64,000 bases of DNA from Levilactobacillus mulengensis (GCF_003946045.1 NZ_RHNW01000001.1:310001-374000); one strand, 5' to 3'; numbered from the stretch's first letter, positions 46,151-55,581 are shown. Program-made: numbers and translations. The notes: a model not told the origin generated them from the letters alone.

Positions 46151-46617
46151 AGGCGGCTAAACGAATTTAGTGGTGAATTTCAATTCTCGGTACAAGAATC
46201 AGTTAGTGCCAAGCAAAAAGAATTCAAGTCTCGCGACGCCAACCAGGCATCTGGACTTGAATCCTTTTCGACTGAATCTCTCTATAGTAGAAACCGTAAA
46301 ATTTCCAGGGAAGCTCTTCCCTTTCAAACGTGGGCCACAGCCCTATCTGACAACAATTATTTGCCGATTTCTATTAAAATCAAACGTGTTTCTTCCATTA
46401 TATTGTGATTGTTTTAACAATCTATTCTTACACATCTTATCCGGAGTGTTTCAATGATCTAGGTATAGCCCCGATTTATCCCTCGCGAAGACGACCAGTG
46501 GGAGTGAACCATTAACTGAGCCGGCATGTCGCTTACGTAAACTCACACCATTCCCAAGCATCATCTAATGGAAGAACACGTCATTCGCGTTCCCGCCAAT
46601 CAGTCGCTCCAACAGGA
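46151..46617. other. AT-richer intergenic region without genes
   Basis: No credible coding frame is found in 467 bases; short open frames here have no ribosome site and low-complexity translations. The stretch is visibly more AT-rich than flanking genes. It holds a minus-strand terminator (46216-46264), the palindrome GATTGTTTTAACAATC at 46407-46422 and a TATAAT on the minus strand at 46399-46404 region. It may be a remnant or the site of an unidentified minus-strand RNA. Confidence 0.45.
46216..46264 (-). terminator. Orphan rho-independent terminator (minus strand)
   Basis: On the minus strand ATTCAAGTC pairs with GACTTGAAT across a 23-base loop, followed by TCTTTTT. The nearest minus-strand gene ends about 350 bases upstream. 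Confidence 0.55.
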
Positions 46618-47121
46618 CTAACGGTCCTTCATCGCCGGATCATTAAGCTTCTTTAAATCTTTTAAGTATTCCACGGTAGATTCGTTCATGAGGTAGGCCA
46701 CGTCCACGTGGAGCTGCCCCTCGTACAACCAGATGTCACTGACCACAAATGCCGGCCCGGCCACGACCGCTTTGACTTGATGATCCGCACTAAAACTAGC
46801 CAGCGCTTCATTGAAGGCTGTTTCCAAGTGCGGTAACCGGCGATCCGTATCCATTCCGGTTGGCATGGCATACTCAAAGACCATCACGCCCCGGCCCCAG
46901 ACATCGGCCACGGTCACCGCCGAACTAATTTGACACTCTTCTTCGGTCAGCACATCATCATTCACCAACCGTTGGAGCGCGGCCTTGACCGCCACATCCG
47001 TTTCATCCTGGGCGTTTCGCCGCACCATTCTGGTCGCTCGTTGCACGATCATTCGGTGAATCACAACGTAAATAACCAACGCAATAATGATGCCAATAAT
47101 TATTTCCACTATTAGTGCCAT
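46618..47121 (-). CDS. Hypothetical membrane-anchored protein (167 aa)
   Basis: One N-terminal membrane helix (about residues 3-24, LIVEIIIGIIIALVIYVVIH), a basic arginine-rich stretch, then a soluble domain with ADVWGRGVMVFEYAMPTG and LETAFNEALASF. No family is recognised. The start is ATG at 47121 with GGAGGAG upstream, in preference to an earlier in-frame start at 47139. An extended -10 TGCTATGAT lies on the minus strand about 40 bases before. It is divergent from rpoY. Confidence 0.7.
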   Translation of the reverse strand: MALIVEIIIGIIIALVIYVVIHRMIVQRATRMVRRNAQDETDVAVKAALQRLVNDDVLTEEECQISSAVTVADVWGRGVMVFEYAMPTGMDTDRRLPHLETAFNEALASFSADHQVKAVVAGPAFVVSDIWLYEGQLHVDVAYLMNESTVEYLKDLKKLNDPAMKDR

Positions 47122-47186
47122 GGCGACTCCTCCGTTCACTTTACACTAGTTTCATCATAGCATGTTTTACGGTCTAGGGGTAATTC

Positions 47187-47215
47187 TATACAATCAGCTG
47201 AAACTATGCTAAAAT
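47187..47215 (+). promoter_or_regulatory. Candidate promoter of rpoY-rnjA
   Basis: TATACA (47187-47192), a 17-base spacer, and extended -10 TGCTAAAAT ending at 47215. The -10 deviates from consensus. Confidence 0.45.
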
Positions 47216-47322
47216 TGTGCTAATTGTTGTGTAAGCAACCCGCAGTTCGGCAGGACATAAATAATTCATCGTTCGCTCACGAATTGACGAATTAAATCGT
47301 TTAAATTGAAGGAGTTTTGTCT

Positions 47323-47541
47323 GTGATTTATAAAGTATATTACCAAGAAGATAACAAGCGGAATCCTAAGCGCGAGGATACGCATTCCCTTTACCTGGAG
47401 GCCCCAACCGAGGTTGAAGCCCGGGCACAAGTGGAAGCACACACGGACCACAATATCGAATTCATCGAAGCTATTGAAGGCAACGACTTAGCTTACGAGC
47501 AACAGAATCCGAATTACAAATTAACGGAGTTCACTGAATGA
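47323..47541 (+). CDS. rpoY: RNA polymerase epsilon subunit (RpoY, DUF1447)
   Basis: A 72-residue accessory subunit of Firmicute RNA polymerase. It has [19 protein letters not shown] and [19 protein letters not shown], the family's hallmark blocks. I start it at GTG 47323 (GAAGGAG 8 bases before), which gives the family's length of about 70. Its stop overlaps the rnjA ATG (ATGA), so the two are translationally coupled, the classic rpoY-rnjA pair. Confidence 0.95.
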   Translation: MIYKVYYQEDNKRNPKREDTHSLYLEAPTEVEARAQVEAHTDHNIEFIEAIEGNDLAYEQQNPNYKLTEFTE

Positions 47542-49217
47542 ACAAATTAAACGTCAAAAATAACGAGACCGCTATCTTTGGCGTGGGTGGACTTGGCGAA
47601 ATTGGGAAAAACACTTACGGGATTCAATTTCAGGATGAAATCATCCTAATTGATGCCGGGATTAAATTTCCAGAGGACGAATTATTAGGAATCGATTATG
47701 TGATTCCTGATTACCAGTACCTCGTTGAAAACCAAGCCAAAATCAAGGCGCTAGTGATTACCCACGGCCATGAAGATCATATTGGCGGTATTCCTTATTT
47801 ATTAAAGGCACTCAACGTTCCCGTTTACGCGGGGCCGTTAGCCTTAGCTTTAATCAAGAACAAGCTTGAAGAACACGGATTACTTAAATCGACTGAACTA
47901 CACACAATTGATGATGATACTGTGCTTAAATTTCGGAAGATGAGTGTCACCTTCTTCCGGACGACCCACTCAATCCCTGATACCTTGGGGGTTGCTGTCC
48001 ATACACCAGTCGGCACGATTGTGGAAACGGGTGACTATAAGTTCGACTTAACACCCGTTACCAACCAGCCGCCTGATCTACAAAAGATGGCCAAGCTGGG
48101 TGAAGAAGGCGTTTTGTGCTTGATGTCTGATAGCACGAACGCTGAACGCCCTATCTGGACGAAGTCAGAAAAATGGGTGGGTAAATCCATCCGTAAGATC
48201 TTTGACCAAGTCGAGGGCCGGGTCATCTTTGCCACCTTCGCTTCGAACATTTCTCGGATTGAAACTGCCTGTGAAACAGCACTGGCCCACGGTCGTAAGA
48301 TTGCGGTCTTTGGCCGTTCCATGGAAGCAGCCATTGTTAATGGTCGAGAACTCGGGTACTTAAACATCCCCGACGAAGCGTTAGTTGACGCCAATACCAT
48401 TCGCTCCATGCCGGCGAACAAGGTCATGATTCTCTGTACCGGTTCGCAAGGTGAACCCATGGCGGCCCTTTCACGGATCGCTAACGGGACCCACCGGCAA
48501 ATTGCCATCCAGCCGGGTGACACCGTCGTCTTCTCTAGTAACCCAATCCCTGGGAACACCATCTCAGTCAACCGGGTCATTAACGAGCTAGAAGAAGCCG
48601 GCGCCAACGTCATTCATGGTAAGGTCAACAACATTCATACTTCCGGTCACGGTGGTCAAGAAGAACAGAAGCTGATGCTCCGGCTGATGCAACCGAAATT
48701 CTTCATGCCAATTCACGGGGAATACCGGATGTTGAAGATTCATACCGAACTGGCTGAACAATGTGGGGTTCCCCTCGATCACAGCTTTATCCTGCAAAAT
48801 GGGGACGTTCTCGCTCTCACCCAGGATTCTGCTCGGGTCGCTGGCCACTTCACTGCTGGTGACGTCTACATTGACGGCTCTGGCATCGGTGACATTGGCA
48901 ACGTCGTGTTACGCGACCGTCAATTGCTCTCCGAAGAAGGCCTGGTGGTCGTAGTTGCCACGATTGATCTCAAGAACCAAGAGATCAAGGCCGGTCCTGA
49001 CCTGCTTTCTCGTGGGTTCGTCTACATGCGAGAATCCGGCGAGCTGTTGAACGAAGGTCGGCGGCGCGTCTTCCAGACGATCCGTCGGGCGATGCGCAAT
49101 CCGAAGGCGACTGAAGCCTCCATTCGCAACGCGGTCATTGATGACCTGCAAAACTTCTTGTTTGAGAAGACTGAGCGGCACCCAATGATTCTGCCAATGT
49201 TCATCATGACTAAGTAA
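47538..49217 (+). CDS. rnjA: Ribonuclease J1
   Basis: The 5'-to-3' exoribonuclease and endonuclease that leads mRNA decay in Firmicutes. The 559-residue protein has the complete metal motif HGHEDH at 76-81 (unlike the J2 paralogue in this window), [10 protein letters not shown], the beta-CASP domain and [12 protein letters not shown]. It is coupled to rpoY by a 4-base overlap and ends at a terminator. J1 and J2 normally form a complex. Confidence 0.98.
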   Translation: MNKLNVKNNETAIFGVGGLGEIGKNTYGIQFQDEIILIDAGIKFPEDELLGIDYVIPDYQYLVENQAKIKALVITHGHEDHIGGIPYLLKALNVPVYAGPLALALIKNKLEEHGLLKSTELHTIDDDTVLKFRKMSVTFFRTTHSIPDTLGVAVHTPVGTIVETGDYKFDLTPVTNQPPDLQKMAKLGEEGVLCLMSDSTNAERPIWTKSEKWVGKSIRKIFDQVEGRVIFATFASNISRIETACETALAHGRKIAVFGRSMEAAIVNGRELGYLNIPDEALVDANTIRSMPANKVMILCTGSQGEPMAALSRIANGTHRQIAIQPGDTVVFSSNPIPGNTISVNRVINELEEAGANVIHGKVNNIHTSGHGGQEEQKLMLRLMQPKFFMPIHGEYRMLKIHTELAEQCGVPLDHSFILQNGDVLALTQDSARVAGHFTAGDVYIDGSGIGDIGNVVLRDRQLLSEEGLVVVVATIDLKNQEIKAGPDLLSRGFVYMRESGELLNEGRRRVFQTIRRAMRNPKATEASIRNAVIDDLQNFLFEKTERHPMILPMFIMTK

Positions 49218-49225
49218 TTTACCTA

Positions 49226-49259
49226 AAGGATTCGAGACCAGTCGTCTCGGGTCCTTTTT
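49226..49259 (+). terminator. Rho-independent terminator after rnjA
   Basis: AAGGATTCGAGAC pairs with GTCTCGGGTCCTT, followed by T residues. Confidence 0.8.
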
Positions 49260-49377
49260 GGTTGCATAGTTTCCATGAAAACGTTGTCATTTAGCCATTT
49301 ACGAACCCATTGGCGTCTTAATTATTACAACTAAGGAAAGTCGACGATAATCACTAGGCACCCCGCTGGTTTTCGTT

Positions 49378-49383
49378 TATAAT
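49378..49383 (+). promoter_or_regulatory. -10 box upstream of lipid kinase gene
   Basis: Consensus TATAAT 33 bases before the GTG start at 49416. No good -35 match is seen. Confidence 0.5.
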
Positions 49384-49415
49384 GAAATGGACTAAAAATT
49401 GAGAGGAGCAGTACG

Positions 49416-50375
49416 GTGACTGTCCAGTTCTATATCATCCTAAATGAACATGCAGGAAGTGGCCAGGCCGCTACACTTTGGCCCCAGATTAAGGCGCGCC
49501 TTGATGACGCCCAAGTCTCCTACCAACTAGCTGTTTCGGAGTACGCCCACCACGCCATTCTGTTGAGTGAGCAATTTGCCAAACAACTCCCCGATGAACC
49601 CCACCAAAATTGGGTAGTTCTCGCCATTGGGGGCGACGGCACCCTGCACGAGGCCATTAACGGTCTCACCAAGCAACCCCGGACTTACCCGATTCCGGTT
49701 AGCTACATTCCGATTGGGTCCGGCAACGACTTTGCCCGCGGTGCCGGCATGGCCACGAAATGGGAAGACGCCTTTGATCAGGTCATCCAGTGTACCCACG
49801 CAACCAATTATGATATTGGTACGTACGATGAAACGATTAAACATGAACATGGTGTCTTCACGAATAATTTGGGTATCGGTTTCGATGCGGCCATCATCAC
49901 GAAGGCCAATCAATCCAAAGCCAAGGTTTGGCTCAACAAGCACCACCTGGGTTCCCTATCTTACCTGGCGTCGGCATTAGATGTGTATTACAACCAATCT
50001 GGTTTCACGTTGACCGTCCACGTGGGCAATCAGCGAGACATCTATGCCAACGCCTTCTTGGTGACTACAACTAATCACCCCTACTTCGGGGGTGGCGTTG
50101 GCATCGCCCCGGGGGCCACGATTGAAGATCATCAGCTCCACCTAGTGGTTATCGAGAAGCCCAACTTCTTGAAGCTGATGTGGTTAGCCCTACGGCTCGT
50201 ATTTAAGCGTCATTTGACGTCTAAGGCCGTTCACTACTATCAGGCATCAAAGGTCCACCTCACCGTTCCAGCCATCGAATACGGCCAATTAGACGGTGAA
50301 GAGATGGGCGGACGTTTCTTCGACGTCTACGTTGGGGTTAACCAGTATCCCTTCTGGTTTGATTTAACCATTTAA
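49416..50375 (+). CDS. Diacylglycerol kinase family lipid kinase
   Basis: A 319-residue DagK/YegS-type kinase that phosphorylates diacylglycerol or a related lipid, recycling it for phospholipid and teichoic acid synthesis. The nucleotide motif GGDGTLHE lies at residues 72-79, NEHAGSG near the start, and GSGNDFAR in the middle, with LDGEEMGG near the end. GAGAGGAG lies before the GTG. It is a single-gene unit between rnjA and the terminator at 50391. Confidence 0.92.
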   Translation: MTVQFYIILNEHAGSGQAATLWPQIKARLDDAQVSYQLAVSEYAHHAILLSEQFAKQLPDEPHQNWVVLAIGGDGTLHEAINGLTKQPRTYPIPVSYIPIGSGNDFARGAGMATKWEDAFDQVIQCTHATNYDIGTYDETIKHEHGVFTNNLGIGFDAAIITKANQSKAKVWLNKHHLGSLSYLASALDVYYNQSGFTLTVHVGNQRDIYANAFLVTTTNHPYFGGGVGIAPGATIEDHQLHLVVIEKPNFLKLMWLALRLVFKRHLTSKAVHYYQASKVHLTVPAIEYGQLDGEEMGGRFFDVYVGVNQYPFWFDLTI

Positions 50376-50390
50376 CGAGGTTCTTACTTT

Positions 50391-50440
50391 AAAAGCCGTA
50401 GCATCACTGGACAAACGTCCTAGTGATGCTACGGCTTTTT
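50391..50440 (+). terminator. Rho-independent terminator after lipid kinase gene
   Basis: AAAAGCCGTAGCATCAC pairs with GTGATGCTACGGCTTTTT, a very long stem. Confidence 0.9.
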
Positions 50441-50500
50441 GTATACACCAATGTTGGTATTTTGACATCTGCCAGCGGTCATCTACCAAATTTGCCCAGC

Positions 50501-50537
50501 AAAAAAGGAGCCTGGGATCATAACACCCCAAACTCCT
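50501..50537 (-). terminator. Rho-independent terminator after 68-residue gene
   Basis: On the minus strand AGGAGTTTGGG pairs with CCCAGGCTCCT, followed by six T residues. Confidence 0.8.
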
Positions 50538-50551
50538 CGATAGGTTTTTAG

Positions 50552-50758
50552 TTAATCTTCCGAAGCATCCATTGCTTCCAGAATCATGTCCAGCTGAGCG
50601 CACTTATTGGATAGGTCATGCATTTCCTCGCCGTAACGGGGCTCAATTCGCACCGTTTCCGAACTAGAACAAACACTCTCAGACTCTTTCCGCTTAAGCG
50701 TGGCTAACTGTGAATTAGCTTGCCGGTATTCTTCCAGAATCTCAATTCGATTACTCAT
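50552..50758 (-). CDS. Hypothetical protein (68 aa)
   Basis: A short acidic, helical and Glu/Ser-rich protein starting MSNRIEILEEYRQANSQL, with no recognised motif. It has GGAG upstream of the ATG at 50758 and its own terminator. Its promoter would lie in the 160-base gap to the LysM gene. The function is unknown. Confidence 0.6.
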   Translation of the reverse strand: MSNRIEILEEYRQANSQLATLKRKESESVCSSSETVRIEPRYGEEMHDLSNKCAQLDMILEAMDASED

Positions 50759-50919
50759 CAATACACAACTCCTTCAACCAGGTTTATTTATGATTACTCG
50801 TCTGTCTCTAAATGACAAAAAGTATCATAACACTTGGTCACGGATTTGTTAACGATAATCTTAACTTTTTTCGGCAATTTGGCCAAAGTGGCTAAACCCC
50901 CGCTTCGGATGAAACCGCT

Positions 50920-52560
50920 CTACTTCAGCGTCCCTGCGAAGGAAGGCATGAAGTACTTACTGATGGACTGTACCTTAACGTTTTGACCAGGTTCTGGTGC
51001 CGCAACAAATTGGTTGTTGCCTAAGTAAATGGCATCGTGGTACGTGGCCCCTTTAGATCCCCAGAACAGGATGTCCCCAGGCTTAGCTGAGCCCACAGAG
51101 TGCGTGGTAACATAGCTTTCTTGAGAGACCGTGTTATGTGGCAGGCTGACGCCCTGGGCGTGCTGGTAAACATAAGCGACCAGACCAGAACAGTCCATCC
51201 CACTCAAGGAAGACCCGCCCCAGACGTAAGGAATGTTGGCTGAAGCTAACTTCAAGGCCAAGCCCGTGACGGAACCTGAGGTCAAGCCACTGGTGCTAGC
51301 CTTCTTCTTGGTACTGCTGCTAGTCGTCGCAACGGCCGCCGTTGAACTGGACGTAGATCCTTGGGCCGCAGAAGCGGATGAAGTGGTCTGATTGTTCACG
51401 GCAGAACGCGTCGTGGTCTTGAGCCGCTTCGTCTTCTTAGCCGCAGTCGTGGCCGTCGCGTTTTGACTGCCCGTTTGCGTTACCGCACTGCTACTCGTGG
51501 CAGCTGGTGTACTTGTCTTGCTCTGTACGGCGCTTTGACTCGTCGTTGACTGGTTAGCTGCCGCGCTAGTTTGACTCTGGCTCGTCGTACTTTGACTGGT
51601 GGCACTTGACGTGGACCGTACCAAGGCTGCCCGACTGCGCCGTTGCGTCGTTGCCGTGGCATTGCTAGTTGGCGTCTGGTTGCTTGTTGTTGATTGTGAT
51701 TGACTGGCAACTGAAGAAGACGTCGTCGTATTCGTGCGCGACGTGGTACTCTGGCTTGACACACTTGATGAAGGCGCCGTTACTGATGAGCTAGCAGCCG
51801 ACTGGGTTGACGGTTGTGCCGCCGTCTGATGCTTCATCGTGGAACTCGTTGAAGCTGATTGACTAGTCGTTTGCGAACCAGTTTGGCCCGTTGAGGATTT
51901 CGCCTGACTTGTCGCCGTCGTTGATGATGACTGGGCGGTACTACTCTGCCCCGTCGATGCTGCTGACGTTGAGCTGGTTGACTTCGCCGCGCTCGTCACC
52001 GTGGAGCTACTAGTAGCTGCGGCGGTTTGTTGCTTTTGCTTACTTGCAGCCGCCTGCTGTTCAGCCACAATCTGGGCTTGAACGGCGTTGGCCTTCTGCG
52101 TTGATTGACTGGTTGCGCTAGGCGCTGCCTGACTAGTCGTGCTGTCGCCCTTAGTTGCGCTCGCTTGTGGAATGGTCAACTTCTGGCCGACGCTTAACAT
52201 ATCGCCGGACATATCATTAGCCTTCTGTAACTGGGCCACTGTTAAGTGGTAGGTCTGGGCGAGATCCCATAAGGTATCGCCGAACTTCACTGTGTATGAC
52301 TGCTTAGCGGTCTTAGCTGACTTGACTTGCAAACGTTGACCAACAAAGATTAAATCGGTCTTGCCGTCAATTGAATTCTGTTGTTCTAAATCCTGAATAG
52401 AAACACCGAGTTTTTGTGAAAGGTCCCACACGGTGTCTCCTGGCTTAACTTGGATGCTGTCCGCATTTGCGGTAATAGTTGCGCCCGCCGCGAAAGCCCC
52501 AATGGCCCCGACGACCCCAACAACTGCTTTGGTTTTTCGTTGTCCTGTACTCATCTTCAC
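50920..52560 (-). CDS. LysM- and NlpC/P60-domain cell-wall hydrolase
   Basis: A 546-residue secreted wall enzyme. A signal peptide (about residues 1-34) precedes two LysM domains (about 36-80 and 88-132; QVKPGDTVWDLSQ and TVKFGDTLWDLAQ) that bind the glycan. A very long linker (about 140-430) is built almost only from Ser, Thr, Ala and Gln. The catalytic NlpC/P60 domain holds Cys in MDCSGL and His in YHDAIYLG, and would cut stem peptides. Start codons TTG, GTG and ATG are crowded; I use GTG at 52560 because AAAGGA is 8 bases upstream. Confidence 0.92.
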   Translation of the reverse strand: MKMSTGQRKTKAVVGVVGAIGAFAAGATITANADSIQVKPGDTVWDLSQKLGVSIQDLEQQNSIDGKTDLIFVGQRLQVKSAKTAKQSYTVKFGDTLWDLAQTYHLTVAQLQKANDMSGDMLSVGQKLTIPQASATKGDSTTSQAAPSATSQSTQKANAVQAQIVAEQQAAASKQKQQTAAATSSSTVTSAAKSTSSTSAASTGQSSTAQSSSTTATSQAKSSTGQTGSQTTSQSASTSSTMKHQTAAQPSTQSAASSSVTAPSSSVSSQSTTSRTNTTTSSSVASQSQSTTSNQTPTSNATATTQRRSRAALVRSTSSATSQSTTSQSQTSAAANQSTTSQSAVQSKTSTPAATSSSAVTQTGSQNATATTAAKKTKRLKTTTRSAVNNQTTSSASAAQGSTSSSTAAVATTSSSTKKKASTSGLTSGSVTGLALKLASANIPYVWGGSSLSGMDCSGLVAYVYQHAQGVSLPHNTVSQESYVTTHSVGSAKPGDILFWGSKGATYHDAIYLGNNQFVAAPEPGQNVKVQSISKYFMPSFAGTLK

Positions 52561-52566
52561 CAACAC

Positions 52567-52987
52567 GTCCTTTTATGACTTTAGATTTTTTCAAACAAAG
52601 TGAACGTGGTCACACGCCGATCAAGCGCAATCCCGTTCGTTCATAGTCAATACGAATCACAAACTAATAGTACCACACGTTTTCCCAGTTCCTTGTGAAA
52701 TATTAAGGAATTGTTAACGGATTTTTTAAGCTGAACCAGTGTTCCCTTTGACGTTTTCTGAAATACGACATGTTCTTGAAAGCCCTTTCTATCGCCATTT
52801 TCTTTCACTTATTATTCAAACGTTTGTTCTTTTTCATTCATCAACTGGTTACCCGCCACTATCACATATTTGCAGAAGCGTCACATTTTACGATTAATTG
52901 CAGAATACAAGTTAATATTGAGGGCGCTTTCTGCATACTACAAGTATTCACCTGACCGCCGACTTTGTGAAAATAAAAAAAGCGCAC
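52567..52987. other. Leader region of LysM-NlpC/P60 gene
   Basis: This 420-base region is AT-rich. It contains a short dyad GTGAACGTGGTCAC upstream of the LysM gene and the DUF1002 terminator at its right end. No credible gene is seen; a plus-strand open frame at 52770-52955 has no ribosome site. The long leader could hold regulatory sites of a wall-stress regulator, not identified. Confidence 0.4.
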
Positions 52988-53014
52988 AAAAAAACGGGAG
53001 CTAAACTCCCGTTA
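52988..53014 (-). terminator. Rho-independent terminator after DUF1002 gene
   Basis: On the minus strand AACGGGAG pairs with CTCCCGTT around TTTAG, followed by seven T residues. Confidence 0.9.
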
Positions 53015-53043
53015 ATTCGTTAACCCGCCGTTCTTACTAACTT

Positions 53044-54072
53044 TTAACCGACTAAGCTCTTAAACCAGTTGACGACTTTTTGCCAGATTTGCACAATGAA
53101 GTTCTCTGCTTTCTGGGCATCCGCACTGTTGGCAAAGTCTTTCACACCAGCCATTTTGTCCCCAATACTATTTGCTAGGTTATTGGCAACATTCGTCACG
53201 TTGGTGACATAATTCTTACTGGTTGAGACTGGGGCTTGTTGTACCTTGCTTAACGCGATGGCAATATTAGTGATTTGGGTGGAACTCGTTTGACCGTCAA
53301 TGCCTTGTTTAGCCAGGGCCTTTTGCAGCATCTCTTCAATGTCCGCCTTGGTGGCCAGGTCATTCCCGTCTTGCCGTTGCTTGGCCAAGTCAGAAGAAAC
53401 GGACCCCACCGCTGACATCAGCTTCCCTGGGTATTTCTTATTACTACTGTTGGAATCAATGGCTGGTTGAGTCGCATCCAGCACACCGTTAGCGGCTTGG
53501 GTGTTTTCTGAGTTCAACGTTAACCCATCCGCAGCCAGGGCCTTGTACACCCCGGTCAGCGCAGATTCACCGGAAACGGATTTGTCCGCCGTCACGGTGA
53601 TGATCACGTCCTTGACCCCCGCCATGGTGGCGACCATCGCGTACTGCTGTGAGGTGACTTCGGTAATGTTATTGCTTCCATTGTATTCAGCGATGTTAAC
53701 CTTGACGCCGGTTCCCGGATCAGCTGGCGCCAATGCCACGGAACTGATCATGCTGGCATCGGTCGTTCCGGCTGAGTTTAGGTACTGGGCGTAGTCACTC
53801 CCCGTTGCCGTTAAGGCCGTGTAATTTGATTTTACCCCTAGGGCAGAAGCAACCGTATCCTTGTCCTCACTGGCTAAACCAGCGCCGTAGACCACGTAGG
53901 CCTTGGACAGTGCCTTGGTTTGCACGGTGCTGCCACTGGTTGCGGAACTGCTGGTACTCGTGGTATCAGTGGAACTATCCGTCGTGTCGGCGTGAACTGC
54001 CAACGTTTGACCGCCGATGCCGACTGCTAATAAGGCCGCGGCCAATCCTAAAACTACGTGTTTCATTTTCAT
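53044..54072 (-). CDS. DUF1002 domain-containing secreted protein
   Basis: A 342-residue secreted protein of the DUF1002 family (YpuA-type). The signal peptide ends near VHADT (residue 29), followed by a short Ser/Thr tail and the family domain: KAYVVYGAGLASEDKDTV, SYALTAT-like turns and a long helical region toward the C-terminus, ending IWQKVVNWFKSLVG. The function of DUF1002 is unknown. It lies between two NlpC/P60 genes, which suggests a wall-associated role. Confidence 0.85.
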   Translation of the reverse strand: MKMKHVVLGLAAALLAVGIGGQTLAVHADTTDSSTDTTSTSSSATSGSTVQTKALSKAYVVYGAGLASEDKDTVASALGVKSNYTALTATGSDYAQYLNSAGTTDASMISSVALAPADPGTGVKVNIAEYNGSNNITEVTSQQYAMVATMAGVKDVIITVTADKSVSGESALTGVYKALAADGLTLNSENTQAANGVLDATQPAIDSNSSNKKYPGKLMSAVGSVSSDLAKQRQDGNDLATKADIEEMLQKALAKQGIDGQTSSTQITNIAIALSKVQQAPVSTSKNYVTNVTNVANNLANSIGDKMAGVKDFANSADAQKAENFIVQIWQKVVNWFKSLVG

Positions 54073-54122
54073 TAGAATGTTCCTCTCTTCTCGTTAGAAT
54101 ACTTCCCCCAAAAACAAGTATA

Positions 54123-54153
54123 GCAGGTCCCCACACGTTGCGTGGAGTCCTGC
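54123..54153 (-). terminator. Hairpin after SH3-NlpC/P60 gene
   Basis: GCAGGTCCCCACAC pairs with GTGGAGTCCTGC in a compact hairpin around GTTGC. Only a weak T tract follows, so it may be a weak terminator or an RNA stabiliser. Confidence 0.4.
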
Positions 54154-54183
54154 CATGAATTTAGAGAATTCTTCAGACTTGCT

Positions 54184-55077
54184 TTATTGCCAGAAACGCC
54201 GGGCACCCGCATATTCTGGGGCTAAACCGGTCGCCGTCATCGAGACTAACTGCACCGCTTCACCGGGCTTGGGCGCATGTAACATTTTCCCACTGCCGGC
54301 ATACAGGCCAACGTGGTGAATCTCACCCGTGCCGTGTTCCCGAGCAAAGAAGACTAGGTCACCGATGGCCAATGCTTCGGGCGCAACTGGGTAGCCATTG
54401 GCAAATTGATCCTGCGCATCCCGGGGAATCATGTAACCCAATGCCCGGTGTAGCGCGTAGATCAAGCCAGAACAGTCGAAGCCTTGCGGCGTGATGCCCC
54501 CCCACAGGTAAGGTGTGTCCAGGAATTGTTTGCCCAAGGTCAGGAGCCGGCTGCCATCATCGGTACCCTCGACGCCCAGTGTGGCCGCGGCGGCCGTGAT
54601 CCAGCCATGACCTAGCGGCGTAACCACTTGGATCCACTCGCTGTCCTGACCTGTCGTCGGTAAAATGGTCCCCAATGGCAGGTCCATCAGGGGTTGTTTG
54701 TTCTCATCCAGGAGTTGGGTAACGGGATGGGCTAACCGCACCGTGGTCGTTGGATAATCGAGTTCCTCATCACTGGTGGTCAGTTGCGTTAATGGAATCC
54801 AACCAGGATAACCGCGTCGTTCCTGCCGACTACTTTGCCGCGTCACAAAAACGTGGGCCCATTCGCCCTCGACCCGGTCTAAAATCACCCGATCATTAAA
54901 CAGGGCCTCAGTGACCACGCGATTCTTATCCGCGAGTTGTTCCCGTTCCGCTGGTTTTAAGCTCGCTAACCAGGTCGTTAGGTTGCCATCCTTTAAGTAA
55001 GGTCGATCCGTTTTTGTGACGGTCGTTGGTGTAGACCACACCAGCGCTGTCGGTACCTTGATCCGTCGAATATCCAT
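54184..55077 (-). CDS. NlpC/P60 family peptidase with SH3-like domains (YkfC-type)
   Basis: A 297-residue cell-wall peptidase resembling gamma-D-glutamyl-diaminopimelate or -lysine dipeptidyl peptidases. Two bacterial SH3-like domains span about residues 1-80 and 100-165. The C40 domain has FDCSGLIYALHRALG (Cys) and EIHHVGLYAGSGKMLHAP (His) near its end. No clear signal peptide is seen, which suggests the enzyme works on imported wall peptides in the cytoplasm. It is followed by the DUF1002 gene after about 110 bases. Confidence 0.9.
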   Translation of the reverse strand: MDIRRIKVPTALVWSTPTTVTKTDRPYLKDGNLTTWLASLKPAEREQLADKNRVVTEALFNDRVILDRVEGEWAHVFVTRQSSRQERRGYPGWIPLTQLTTSDEELDYPTTTVRLAHPVTQLLDENKQPLMDLPLGTILPTTGQDSEWIQVVTPLGHGWITAAAATLGVEGTDDGSRLLTLGKQFLDTPYLWGGITPQGFDCSGLIYALHRALGYMIPRDAQDQFANGYPVAPEALAIGDLVFFAREHGTGEIHHVGLYAGSGKMLHAPKPGEAVQLVSMTATGLAPEYAGARRFWQ

Positions 55078-55157
55078 TAAAAACCGCCTCCAGTGTCTTT
55101 ACCCCCAATATACCAATAATTTTAACAACTTACTAGGTTTGGACGAAAACTTGTTAC

Positions 55158-55390
55158 GTTGAAAATCAATTGGTTGGTATTTTCGCTCCCCGACGGCGGA
55201 TTCAAGGCGCCCTGCTGTGGGGAACGGTTCCAGCCAAAGGACGGGCTTCCACCTCACCTTTGAGCCCAGGGTGCGGTCTCAAAGGTTGCCCCGTGGGCTA
55301 GGCTGGGAAAACACCCCAGCCAAGACCACCGACACAGCTGACCGCCTTGATCCGCCTCTGGTCCGCTGACATCGACCGTTCATTTTCAAC
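55158..55390 (+). repeat. Class B structured repeat, copy B3
   Basis: The outer arms are GTTGAAAAT (55158-55166) and ATTTTCAAC (55382-55390), perfect complements. The next stem is CGGATTCAAGGCG with CGCCTTGATCCG. The inner stem is GCTGTG/CACAGC, and hairpins include CTTTGAG/CTCAAAG and GGCTGGG/CCCAGCC. It lies between the transketolase and SH3-NlpC/P60 genes; the rest of that 504-base gap (55391-55581) shows nothing recognisable. Confidence 0.85.
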
Positions 55391-55581
55391 AACAATCGTC
55401 AAACAACAATCATAACCCTTTTCGACCGACTAGATCATCTTGTAGATAATAACATGCTTGCTGTAACCCGCGTTAGCCAGTTCATTCCCACCAGAACGCA
55501 ACAAAGCCAGGACCCGCGTCCCAGCTTTGCTGTCTCCGATGTGTGTTGTTTCCCCGAATATTGGTTACTTATTTAATCACG

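Noticed and set aside
46136-46457. Two overlapping plus-strand open frames after def
   Set aside because: They begin inside or just after the def terminator, have no ribosome site, and are not typical proteins.
52770-52955. Phe-rich plus-strand open frame of 61 residues
   Set aside because: There is no Shine-Dalgarno site, it lies in an AT-rich leader, and the translation looks like a random reading of AT-rich DNA.
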